This document shows positions 36,084 through 43,267 of a stretch of DNA of 64,000 nucleotides, in pieces. The stretch spans positions 1,055,208 through 1,119,207 of the forward strand of contig NZ_KB891988.1 of NCBI RefSeq assembly GCF_000373625.1, given 5' to 3'. The position numbers and the translations under genes are program-made. Below the pieces are notes generated by a model, which was not told the DNA's origin, ran no database searches, and saw nothing but the letters and a program-made list of their open reading frames with translations. This DNA comes from Streptomyces sp. LaPpAH-108. Its GTDB lineage: Bacteria; Actinomycetota; Actinomycetes; Streptomycetales; Streptomycetaceae. How positions within the stretch are numbered: the stretch's first letter is position 1; each line of letters starts with the position of its first letter.

Positions 36084-37603
36084 CGACCGGCCTCCTGGGT
36101 CGTGTTGAGGATATTGACGCTCCGGAACAGAGCAGATGGGCAGCCGTGCGAGACGGCGGCGACCTGGCCCGGCTGGGCCTTGCCGCAGTTGAAGGCACCG
36201 CCGAGCACATAGGTCCCCGGACCGCCCACGGCGGCCATCGAACCCCAGAAGTCGGTGGTGGTGGCCTGGTAGGCGACGTCCCGCAGCTGACCGGTGATCC
36301 GCCCGTTCTCGATCCGGAAGAACCGCTGCCCGGTGAACTGGAAGTTGTAGCGCTGCATGTCGATGGACCAGGACCGGTCACCGACGACATAGATGCCCCG
36401 GTCCACGCCCCCGATCAGGTCTTCGGTGGACAGCCCGGCGGGATCGGGCCGCAGCGAGACGTTGGCCATGCGCTGCACCGGCACATGCGCGGGGGAGTCC
36501 GCGAAGGCGCACCCGTTGGACCGCTCGAACCCGGTCAACTTGGCGATGCGGCGGTCGAGTTGGTACCCGACCAGCGTGCCGTCCTTCACCAGGTCCCAGG
36601 ACTGCGCGGCCACGCCCTCGTCGTCGTACCCGACGGTCGCGAGGCCGTGCTCGGCCGTACGGTCACCGGTGACGTTCATCAGCTCGGAGCCGTACTTCAG
36701 CTTGCCGAGCTGGTCGAAGGTGGCGAAGGAGGTACCGGCGTACGCGGCCTCGTAGCCTAGGGCGCGGTCCAACTCCGTTGCGTGGCCGATGGATTCGTGG
36801 ATGGTGAGCCACAGGTTGGACGGGTCCACGACCAGGTCGTACAGCCCCGGGTCCACGCTCGGCGCGCGCATCTTCTCGGCCAACAGCTCCGGGATCTGCT
36901 CCAGTTCGGAGTCCCAGTCCCAGCCAGTGCCCTTCAGATACTCCCAGCCGCGTCCCACCGGCGGAGCGAGGGTGCGCATCGAGTCGAACTCGCCGCTGGA
37001 GTCGTCCACGGAGACGGCGGTCAACGCCGGGTGCAGCCGGACGCGTTGCTGCGTCGTGACGGTGCCTGCGGTGTCCGCGTAGAACTTGTTCTCGTGCACC
37101 GTGAGCAGCGAGGCGTCGACATGGCTCACGCCCTGCGCGGTGAGGAGCCGGTTGCTCCACTCCGCCAGCAGCGCGGCCTTCTCCTCGTCGGGTACGGAGA
37201 AGGGGTCGATCTCGTACGAGGACACCCAGGTCTTGTCCGCGTGCACGGGCTCGTCGGCGAGTTCGACCCGCTCATCCGACCCCGCCGCCTTGATGACCTG
37301 CGCGGACAGCTTCGCCATGGCGACGGCCTGCGAGGCGACCTTGGCGGCACCGTCCATGGTCAGGTCCACCCCGGACGCGAACCCCCAACTCCCGCCGTGC
37401 ACCACGCGTACGGCGTACCCGAGGTCGGTGGTGTCCGACGACCCGGCGGGCTTGGCGTCCCTCAACCGCCACGACGCGCTGCGCACCTTCTCCAGCCGGA
37501 AGTCGGCGTGCTCGGCCCCGAGGGCGCGGGCGCGGGCGAGCGCGGCGTCGGCGAGGGCGCGGAGTGGTAGGGCGAGGAAGGAGGGGTCGATGTCTTGGGG
37601 CAC
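36080..37603 (-). CDS. tldD: TldD/PmbA family metalloprotease, catalytic TldD type
   Basis: A 507-residue protein with the zinc motif HESIGHATE (HExxxH) near residue 274, and PAHVPVQRMANVSLRPD typical of TldD. Substrate processing needs the TldE partner encoded downstream. GTG at 37603 with GAAGGGA upstream is preferred over an in-frame ATG 30 bases earlier. The 3' end is duplicated immediately downstream. Confidence 0.92.
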   Translation of the reverse strand: MPQDIDPSFLALPLRALADAALARARALGAEHADFRLEKVRSASWRLRDAKPAGSSDTTDLGYAVRVVHGGSWGFASGVDLTMDGAAKVASQAVAMAKLSAQVIKAAGSDERVELADEPVHADKTWVSSYEIDPFSVPDEEKAALLAEWSNRLLTAQGVSHVDASLLTVHENKFYADTAGTVTTQQRVRLHPALTAVSVDDSSGEFDSMRTLAPPVGRGWEYLKGTGWDWDSELEQIPELLAEKMRAPSVDPGLYDLVVDPSNLWLTIHESIGHATELDRALGYEAAYAGTSFATFDQLGKLKYGSELMNVTGDRTAEHGLATVGYDDEGVAAQSWDLVKDGTLVGYQLDRRIAKLTGFERSNGCAFADSPAHVPVQRMANVSLRPDPAGLSTEDLIGGVDRGIYVVGDRSWSIDMQRYNFQFTGQRFFRIENGRITGQLRDVAYQATTTDFWGSMAAVGGPGTYVLGGAFNCGKAQPGQVAAVSHGCPSALFRSVNILNTTQEAGR

Positions 37604-37634
37604 GGGGGTTCCCTTCAGCAGTTGGCCACGCAAG

Positions 37635-37667
37635 GGGCGGGTACAGGACCAACTCCTGTACCCGCCC
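37635..37667 (-). terminator. Hairpin terminator after the DUF397 gene
   Basis: A perfect 14-bp stem (37635-37648 with 37654-37667) and a 5-base loop lie between the DUF397 stop at 37691 and the tldD start. Confidence 0.82.
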
Positions 37668-37690
37668 GATGATTTCTGTACGGCGCCGAC

Positions 37691-37879
37691 TCAGTTGCGA
37701 GCCGCGAGGCTGGTGAACGCGGCCCAGGTGGAGGGGGTGATGGTGAGGGGCTGGATGTGGGTGTCTTTGGAGTCGCGGATGTGGACTGCCTCCGGACGCA
37801 TGGCTACTTCGAGGCAGTTGGCACCCTCGTTATCGCTGTAGCTGCTCTTGAACCAAGCCAGCTCATCAGTGGTGCTCAT
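37691..37879 (-). CDS. DUF397 domain protein
   Basis: A 62-residue protein with the family core WFKSSYSDNEGANCLEVA and RDSKD. DUF397 genes in Streptomyces are normally paired with an HTH regulator of the Scr1 type and often with an anti-sigma-like ATPase, exactly the arrangement here, and are thought to act as small partners in development or antibiotic regulation. The start at 37879 overlaps the end of the HTH gene as ATGA. Confidence 0.9.
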   Translation of the reverse strand: MSTTDELAWFKSSYSDNEGANCLEVAMRPEAVHIRDSKDTHIQPLTITPSTWAAFTSLAARN

Positions 37880-38762
37880 AGCGCTCCTCGAATCTGTTCC
37901 AGCAGCTTCACGGTAGCTTGGCAATCCAAAGCCTGGGAACGCAGCTTGCCATAACGCTGAACCAACACGCTCACGTCTTTTGGTGCGGCGAGCAGGTGGC
38001 TCGACCGCTGACCTTCCGTGTAGCCGAGCCACTGGCAGGTAGGCGTCTCGGCCAAGTACAGCCGAGCCACTGGCAGGTAGGCGTCTCGGCCAAGTACATC
38101 GGCCCGCCGACGCCGCAGTGGTCTTCCCGCACCGTGGGCATGACCTGGATCTCGACATTGCGCCGGGTGCCCACCTCAAGGAGATGGTCGATGACTTGCG
38201 TCGTCACCTTCCTGCCCCCAATCCGCCGTTCGATGACGCTCTGCTCGATGATAAAGATGAACTCGGTATTGACCCTGGTGGAGATGAGCTGTTGCCGATC
38301 TAGCCGAGCTGTCACATAATGCTGGATTTGCTCCTCGCTCAATGGCGGTGGAGTGGAGTCGAACAACGCCCGAATGTATGCCTCCGGCTGAAGCATCCCG
38401 GGCACGGCTCGGCATTCGTACGCGTACAACGAGATCGCGTCTTCCTCGATCCCCGCCCACTCCTGAAACCGGTGTGCCAGTCCCGGACGCCTGGTCAGGC
38501 TGCGTGCCGCTGCCGCGAGTACTTTGCGTCCGTGCGCCCCTAGAGCCTCCTCGGCCCGCTCAGGCAGTTCCGAAGGCGGAAACCGCTTGCCCTGCTCGAT
38601 CTTGGCGATGTAGGCAGGTGAGTACCCCACGAGCCTCGCGAACTCTTCCTGGGTCAGACCGGCCAGTTCCCGCAGTGACTTCAGTACCGCGCCGAAGATT
38701 CTGAGGCCCTCGGAAGGTTCGATCTCGACATTGTTGCTGCCCCCACCCTGGTCCGCCGTCAT
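37876..38762 (-). pseudogene. Scr1-type HTH regulator, frameshifted by a 38-bp tandem duplication
   Basis: The N-terminal part (38762 down to about 38060) encodes an XRE HTH domain (LAGLTQEEFARLVGYSPAYI) and the DUF5753-like region (ECRAVPGMLQPEAYI). After MYLAETPTCQWLG the frame shifts: as read, it continues with an unrelated tail and stops at 37971. The other frame continues as LAAPKDVSVLVQRYGKLRS to 37876, the expected family end, and overlaps the DUF397 start. Removing one 38-bp copy restores a 282-residue protein. So the allele is broken or truncated at the C-terminus. Confidence 0.88.
38022..38097. repeat. Perfect 38-bp tandem duplication
   Basis: 38022-38059 and 38060-38097 are identical. 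Thirty-eight is not a multiple of three, so it shifts the frame of the HTH gene. Its perfect identity suggests a recent event, slippage or an assembly artefact. Confidence 0.97.
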
Positions 38763-38894
38763 CCGAGCCGCCTCCCGTGTTGCTCAACTCATCACGATGA
38801 GTAACCCACCCAGTCCAGAGTGTGCACTGGTACAGCTACCTCTGTATGGGTTTCGTTCCTGTTGCCAGCTGGGCGGAATCAGAACCCTGGGACC

Positions 38895-39377
38895 ATGTCC
38901 GTACCACAGGCCCAAGAGGCCGTCCCCGTAAGCGTGTTCGTACAGCGTCTCTCCGCGACCCGGCGCGGCGCCCGCGTCGCCCGGAGACTGGCCGTACTCC
39001 AACTCGACGAGTGGAACGTGCCGTACAACAGCGAGGGCTCCGAAACCGTCGCCCTGGTCGTCGCGGAACTCGCCGCCAACGCGGTGCTCCACGGCCGCGT
39101 ACCCGGCAGGGACTTCGAACTGTGCCTCCGCTACGACCCGGCGGGCACCGTCCGCGTAGAGGTGTCCGACACGCACCCCGCGCATCCGGTGCTGAGCCCC
39201 GAGCAGGCGGACGGCGGTCGCGGCCTCGTCCTCGTGGCCGACCTCGCCACCCGCTGGGGCGTCCAGCCCCGCAAGGGGCCGGGCAAGACGGTGTGGGCGG
39301 AGTGCGCGGTGACGCGGGCGAAGCCGGTGGAGGACGAGGGCTCTCTCACGCCGGACACGGCGACCCCGGCTCGATGA
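38895..39377 (+). CDS. ATP-binding protein, anti-sigma factor-like (HATPase)
   Basis: A 160-residue GHKL ATPase of the RsbW type: the N-box VVAELAANAVLHG (about residue 55) and the G-box GGRGLVLVADLATRWG are present. It has no kinase partner domain, so it would bind a sigma or an anti-anti-sigma factor. It is divergent from the HTH/DUF397 pair, the usual neighbourhood of these genes in Streptomyces. ATG at 38895; an upstream ATG at 38820 would add a poorly conserved extension. Confidence 0.87.
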   Translation: MSVPQAQEAVPVSVFVQRLSATRRGARVARRLAVLQLDEWNVPYNSEGSETVALVVAELAANAVLHGRVPGRDFELCLRYDPAGTVRVEVSDTHPAHPVLSPEQADGGRGLVLVADLATRWGVQPRKGPGKTVWAECAVTRAKPVEDEGSLTPDTATPAR

Positions 39378-39547
39378 CCAGCACACCCTCACCGGCGGGA
39401 AGGTCGAACCGGGCGGCGAAGCGGCGCGCTCGCGCCCTCCCGCCGGTTCCGCACCGCGAGCCGACGGGGGGGGGGCCGGTGCCGGACTCCCGGGGGACCG
39501 CCGTCATCGCCGCAGCTCCCGCTGCCACCCCCGATGAGCCGCTAGGT

Positions 39548-39579
39548 TTGTGGGTACGATCGGCTATATGTAGGCACAA
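39548..39579 (+). promoter_or_regulatory. Putative Phd operator overlapping the toxin-antitoxin promoter
   Basis: TTGTGGGTAC (39548-39557) and GTAGGCACAA (39570-39579) form an imperfect inverted repeat, 8 of 10 positions, with a 12-base spacer containing GATC. It ends 24 bases before the antitoxin start, where autoregulating antitoxins of this family bind. Confidence 0.55.
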
Positions 39580-39603
39580 CCGGTCGAAGCGAGGGAGCCT
39601 GGC

Positions 39604-39888
39604 ATGAGCACCATCTCCGTCCGCGAGTTCTCGTACAACCCCAGCGCGGTCTTCGCCCGTGTCGAGAAGGGGGAGGCGATTCAGGTCACCCGGCACGGCA
39701 ACGTGATCGCCATACTGTCTCCGGCCGGTGGCCCCATGGAGCGGTACGCGCACCTGGTGGCCCAAGGGAAGATCAAGCTGAAGCCGGTCACCGCTGCCGA
39801 CCGGCACGACATGCCGCATTACGAGGTGCCCGAAGACGTCGATCCTCTGGCGCTGCTCCTGGCCGAGCGTGAGGAGGACGACCGTTGA
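39604..39888 (+). CDS. Type II antitoxin, Phd/YefM family
   Basis: A 94-residue protein with STISVREFSYNPSAVFARVE and GEAIQVTRHGNVIAILSP, the Phd/YefM DNA-binding half. The C-terminus (residues 45-94) is the acidic, likely disordered toxin-binding tail. It would neutralise the VapC toxin encoded next and repress the operon. The stop overlaps the toxin start as TTGA. Confidence 0.9.
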   Translation: MSTISVREFSYNPSAVFARVEKGEAIQVTRHGNVIAILSPAGGPMERYAHLVAQGKIKLKPVTAADRHDMPHYEVPEDVDPLALLLAEREEDDR

Positions 39889-40280
39889 TCTACATGGACG
39901 CATCCGCGCTGGTCACGTGGATGACCCGCCGCAACTACTGGGGTGACCTGGACGCCTTCCTACAGCAGCAGGTCACCGAGATACTCGCCACCAGCACGCT
40001 CGGCTTCGTGGAGACCGTACGGACAGTGGATCTCATGGGGCACTTTCCGAAGGCGATGGAGGATCTGGACGCCCGGATCACCGAGATCCTCCTCACCCGG
40101 GAGGTGCGTGACGGAGCGGCTCTGCTGGTCGGGCGGCTGCGGACGTTGGACGCGATCCATGTGGCCAGTGCGCTGTCGTTGCGCGACGACCTGACAGCCG
40201 TGGTGACGTATGACCGCAGGATGCTCGAAACGGCCCGCGCCGAGGGGCTGCCCGCCTACGCCCCCGGCGTGGCGGACTGA
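39885..40280 (+). CDS. vapC: PIN-domain toxin, VapC type
   Basis: A 131-residue RNase of the PIN family. Acidic active-site residues are seen in MIYMDASALVTWM (Asp), GFVETVRT (Glu), LDAIHVASA (Asp) and VVTYDRRM (Asp). TTG start overlapping the antitoxin stop by four bases. The target RNA is not known. Pairing of a Phd-type antitoxin with a VapC toxin is a common mosaic. Confidence 0.9.
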   Translation: MIYMDASALVTWMTRRNYWGDLDAFLQQQVTEILATSTLGFVETVRTVDLMGHFPKAMEDLDARITEILLTREVRDGAALLVGRLRTLDAIHVASALSLRDDLTAVVTYDRRMLETARAEGLPAYAPGVAD

Positions 40281-40339
40281 CGACACTCCAGCCTGTAGGA
40301 ATCCCACAGCACTCGCCGTGAGCCACTGTCGGTGCCCGC

Positions 40340-40370
40340 TTGCCCTCGGACGCGGCGCGACCGATAGGTT
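40340..40370 (+). promoter_or_regulatory. Putative promoter of fabG-fabI
   Basis: TTGCCC (40340-40345), 19 bases, TAGGTT (40365-40370). About 90 bases before the fabG start. Spacing is slightly long, so this is a moderate candidate. Confidence 0.45.
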
Positions 40371-40457
40371 TTCGGTGAAGCCGCCTGTCCGACGGACGTC
40401 GATTCGTCCGGGCGGATTGTCGGAACGCTGCAGACCGCTAATCGAAAGGGTGATCCG

Positions 40458-41162
40458 TTGAGCCGCTCGGTTCTCGTCACCGGAGGCAACCGGGGCATCG
40501 GCCTCGCCATCGCCCGCGCTTTCGCCGACGCAGGCGACAAGGTCGCGATCACGTACCGCTCGGGTGAGCCCCCGGCGGGCTTCCTCGCGGTCAAGTGCGA
40601 CATCACCGACCCCGAGCAGGTCGAGCAGGCGTACAAGGAGATCGAGGAGCAGCACGGCCCGGTCGAGGTCCTGGTCGCCAACGCGGGCGTGACCAAGGAC
40701 CAGCTCCTGATGCGCATGTCCGAGGAGGACTTCACCTCGGTCATCGACACCAACCTCACCGGCACCTTCCGCGTCGTGAAGCGCGCCAACCGCGGGATGC
40801 TGCGCGCCAAGAAGGGCCGCGTCGTCCTGATCTCCTCCGTGGTCGGTCTGCTGGGCTCCGCCGGGCAGGCGAACTACGCCGCCTCCAAGGCCGCCATGGT
40901 CGGCTTCGCGCGCTCCCTCGCCCGTGAGCTGGGCTCGCGCAACATCACCTTCAACGTCGTCGCCCCCGGCTTCGTGGACACCGACATGACCAAGGCGCTC
41001 ACCGACGAGCAGCGCAAGGGCATCGTGTCGCAGGTGCCGCTCGGCCGCTACGCGCAGCCGGAGGAGGTCGCCGCCGCCGTGCGCTTCCTCGCCTCGGACG
41101 ACGCCTCGTACATCACTGGAGCCGTCATCCCCGTTGACGGCGGACTGGGAATGGGTCACTGA
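40458..41162 (+). CDS. fabG: Beta-ketoacyl-ACP reductase FabG
   Basis: A 234-residue SDR of fatty acid synthase II. TGGNRGIG near residue 8 binds NADPH, VANAGVT is the NAG equivalent and the catalytic Ser-Tyr-Lys is in LISSVVGLLGSAGQANYAASK (Ser, Tyr, Lys all present). The TTG start and the absence of an own terminator are notable. It is followed after five bases by fabI, the mycobacterial mabA-inhA arrangement. Confidence 0.93.
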   Translation: MSRSVLVTGGNRGIGLAIARAFADAGDKVAITYRSGEPPAGFLAVKCDITDPEQVEQAYKEIEEQHGPVEVLVANAGVTKDQLLMRMSEEDFTSVIDTNLTGTFRVVKRANRGMLRAKKGRVVLISSVVGLLGSAGQANYAASKAAMVGFARSLARELGSRNITFNVVAPGFVDTDMTKALTDEQRKGIVSQVPLGRYAQPEEVAAAVRFLASDDASYITGAVIPVDGGLGMGH

Positions 41163-41167
41163 TCACC

Positions 41168-41935
41168 ATGAGCGGAATTCTCGAGGGCAAGCGCATCCTG
41201 ATCACGGGTGTGCTGACGGAGTCCTCCATCGCCTTCCACGCGGCCAAGCTCGCGCAGGAGCAGGGCGCCGAGATCATCCTGACCGCCTTCCCGCGGCCCA
41301 CGCTGACCGAGCGCATCGCCAAGAAGCTGCCGAAGCCCGCCAAGGTCATCGAGCTGGACGTCACCAACGAGGAGCACCTCGCGCGCCTGGCCGACATCGT
41401 CGGCGAGGAACTGGGCGGCCTGGACGGCGTCGTCCACTCCATCGGCTTCGCCCCGCAGGACGCGCTCGGCGGCAACTTCCTGAACACCCCGTTCGAGTCG
41501 GTCGCCACCGCCATGCACGTCTCCGCCTTCTCCCTGAAGTCGCTGACCATGGCCTGCCTGCCGCTGATGCAGAACGGCGGCTCGGTCGTCGGCCTCACCT
41601 TCGACGCGCAGTACGCCTGGCCGCAGTACGACTGGATGGGCCCGGCCAAGGCCGCCCTGGAGGCCACCAGCCGCTACATGGCGCGCGACCTGGGCAAGCA
41701 GAACATCCGCTGCAACCTCATCTCCGCCGGTCCGCTCGGCTCCATGGCCGCGAAGTCCATCCCGGGCTTCTCCGACCTCGCCGCCGTGTGGGACACCCGC
41801 TCCCCGCTGGAGTGGGACCTCAAGGACCCGGAGCCGGCCGGTCGCGGCATCGTCGCCCTGCTGAGCGACTGGTTCCCGAAGACCACCGGCGAGATCATCC
41901 ACGTCGACGGCGGTCTGCACGCGATCGGCGCCTGA
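41168..41935 (+). CDS. fabI: Enoyl-ACP reductase FabI (InhA-like)
   Basis: A 255-residue NADH-dependent reductase: MSGILEGKRILITGVLTESSIA N-terminus, VHSIGFAPQDALGG near residue 95 and the catalytic YDWMGPAKAALEA (Tyr and Lys) near residue 155. It is the likely final reductase of the FAS-II cycle and the target of triclosan/isoniazid-type inhibitors in relatives. It is co-transcribed with fabG. Confidence 0.93.
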   Translation: MSGILEGKRILITGVLTESSIAFHAAKLAQEQGAEIILTAFPRPTLTERIAKKLPKPAKVIELDVTNEEHLARLADIVGEELGGLDGVVHSIGFAPQDALGGNFLNTPFESVATAMHVSAFSLKSLTMACLPLMQNGGSVVGLTFDAQYAWPQYDWMGPAKAALEATSRYMARDLGKQNIRCNLISAGPLGSMAAKSIPGFSDLAAVWDTRSPLEWDLKDPEPAGRGIVALLSDWFPKTTGEIIHVDGGLHAIGA

Positions 41936-41975
41936 GCCGCAGCCGTGCCGTAGCTGTCGCGCCGTATCGGTGCCG

Positions 41976-42009
41976 CGAGGCCCGCATCCCGGAAGGGGTG
42001 CGGGCCTCG
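41976..42009 (+). terminator. Hairpin terminator after fabI
   Basis: An 11-bp stem CGAGGCCCGCA/TGCGGGCCTCG (41976-41986 with 41999-42009) lies 40 bases after the fabI stop. Confidence 0.8.
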
Positions 42010-42167
42010 TCCCGTAGGGGCTGTCACTCGCAAGAGGTACGTCCGCTTCACCCGAGCCGCGTCACTCGTTCGGCTCACCTGCCGGGCCGTACCGGCCCCC
42101 GCGCCGCACGCTCGAAGCAGGCGTTGCCGCGCCCGCCCCTCCGCAGCCCGGCCGAGGAGGTTCCCTT

Positions 42168-42515
42168 GTGCGCCTGTCCCGCAGCCTGGCCCCGGTGACC
42201 GCGGCCCTGGCCCTCGTCCTGACCCTGCCGTCGTCCGCGCTCGCACCCGCCCGCGCGGACGACTCCGCGCCCGCCCCCAGCCTCTTCGGCGCCGCCTGCC
42301 GTACCGCCGTGGAGGGCTCGCACGTGGTGTCGTACTGCCACAACCCCTACGTGGACACCGACCGCGTCCGCCTGCACATCGAGTGCGCCCGCTGGTGGGA
42401 CATCGACACCGACAGCGCGCCCGTGGACACCGACGCGGCCATGACGGTCAAGCTGACCGGGCGCTGCTGGAAGGAGATCCGCTCGGTGTGGATCAGCCAC
42501 CAGAAGGTGCGCTGA
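42168..42515 (+). CDS. Small secreted protein, function unknown
   Basis: A 115-residue protein with a signal peptide (LAPVTAALALVLTLPSSALA) and a mature part of about 90 residues with four Cys (CRTAV, SYCHN, IECARWW, GRCWKE), suggesting two disulphides. GTG start with AGGAGG at ideal spacing. The 3' end overlaps the tail of the convergent GntR gene by 23 bases. Confidence 0.75.
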   Translation: MRLSRSLAPVTAALALVLTLPSSALAPARADDSAPAPSLFGAACRTAVEGSHVVSYCHNPYVDTDRVRLHIECARWWDIDTDSAPVDTDAAMTVKLTGRCWKEIRSVWISHQKVR

Positions 42516-43185
42516 GCCTGCCCGCGCGGCACAGGAACGGATAGCTGGCGGCCTCCATGGCGGCCAGTTCCGCGTCGCCCGCGCGGATCGCGTCCACCAG
42601 ACGGGCGTGGTCCATGTGCGTCTCGGGGGTCAGCCCGTCGCTCACGTCGGCGCGCAGCCAGTCCCGCAGCACCTCGCCGAGGTCGGCGTACATCGCCGTC
42701 ATCACGTCGTTGTGCGAGGCCGCCACCACGGCCAGATGGAAGGTCGCGTCGGCCGCCACGAACGCCTCCGCCTCCCCGGTCTCCCACGCCTCCTCGCGCC
42801 TGCTCAGGAGCGCGTCGAGCTGCTTGAGGTCCTTCTCGGTGCGCCGCCCGGCCGCCATGCGCGCCGCCGCCGACTCCAGCGTGGACCGCAGCTCCGCGAT
42901 GTGCCGGGGATCGGCGTCCGCGAACCTGCGGTGCATCACCCCGGCCAGCTCGCTCGTCGCCACGACGTACGTGCCGGAGCCCTGGCGGATGTCCAGCAGA
43001 CCGTTGTGCGCGAGCGCGCGGACCGCCTCGCGGACGGTGTTGCGGGCGACGCCCAGCTGCTCGACCAGCTCGGGCTCGGTGGGGATGCGCGAGCCGACCG
43101 GCCACTCACCGGAGGCGATCTGATTCCGCAGCTCGGCGATGACCTGCTCGGACAGCGCCGAACGTCGGGGGTGACTCAGGGGCAT
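42493..43185 (-). CDS. FadR-type GntR family transcriptional regulator
   Basis: A 230-residue protein: winged helix with SGEWPVGSRIPTEPELVEQLG and NTVREAVRALAHNGLLDIRQG, then a FadR C-terminal domain (FCD) with the metal/ligand region ADATFHLAVVAASHN and MDHARLVDAIRAGD. It faces the MFS transporter gene and most likely controls it from the inverted repeat at 43240-43252. Confidence 0.9.
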   Translation of the reverse strand: MPLSHPRRSALSEQVIAELRNQIASGEWPVGSRIPTEPELVEQLGVARNTVREAVRALAHNGLLDIRQGSGTYVVATSELAGVMHRRFADADPRHIAELRSTLESAAARMAAGRRTEKDLKQLDALLSRREEAWETGEAEAFVAADATFHLAVVAASHNDVMTAMYADLGEVLRDWLRADVSDGLTPETHMDHARLVDAIRAGDAELAAMEAASYPFLCRAGRLSAPSGG

Positions 43186-43229
43186 GGCACACCTTCGCAC
43201 GCGAACGCCGGGTGCGACCGCTCCGGGGA

Positions 43230-43260
43230 TGGACAACCAATCATCCCATGATTCTATGAT
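43230..43260 (+). promoter_or_regulatory. Promoter of the MFS gene with a GntR operator inside
   Basis: TGGACA (43230-43235), a 19-base spacer and the near-perfect -10 TATGAT (43255-43260), which is seven bases before the ATG at 43268. The spacer contains ATCAT-CCC-ATGAT (43240-43252), a perfect inverted repeat. A regulator bound there would block RNA polymerase. Confidence 0.7.
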
Positions 43261-43267
43261 GGTCCCC

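Noticed and set aside
39466..39475. Run of ten G before the toxin-antitoxin genes
   Set aside because: Homopolymer in non-coding DNA; it may be inaccurate and shows no link to a gene start.
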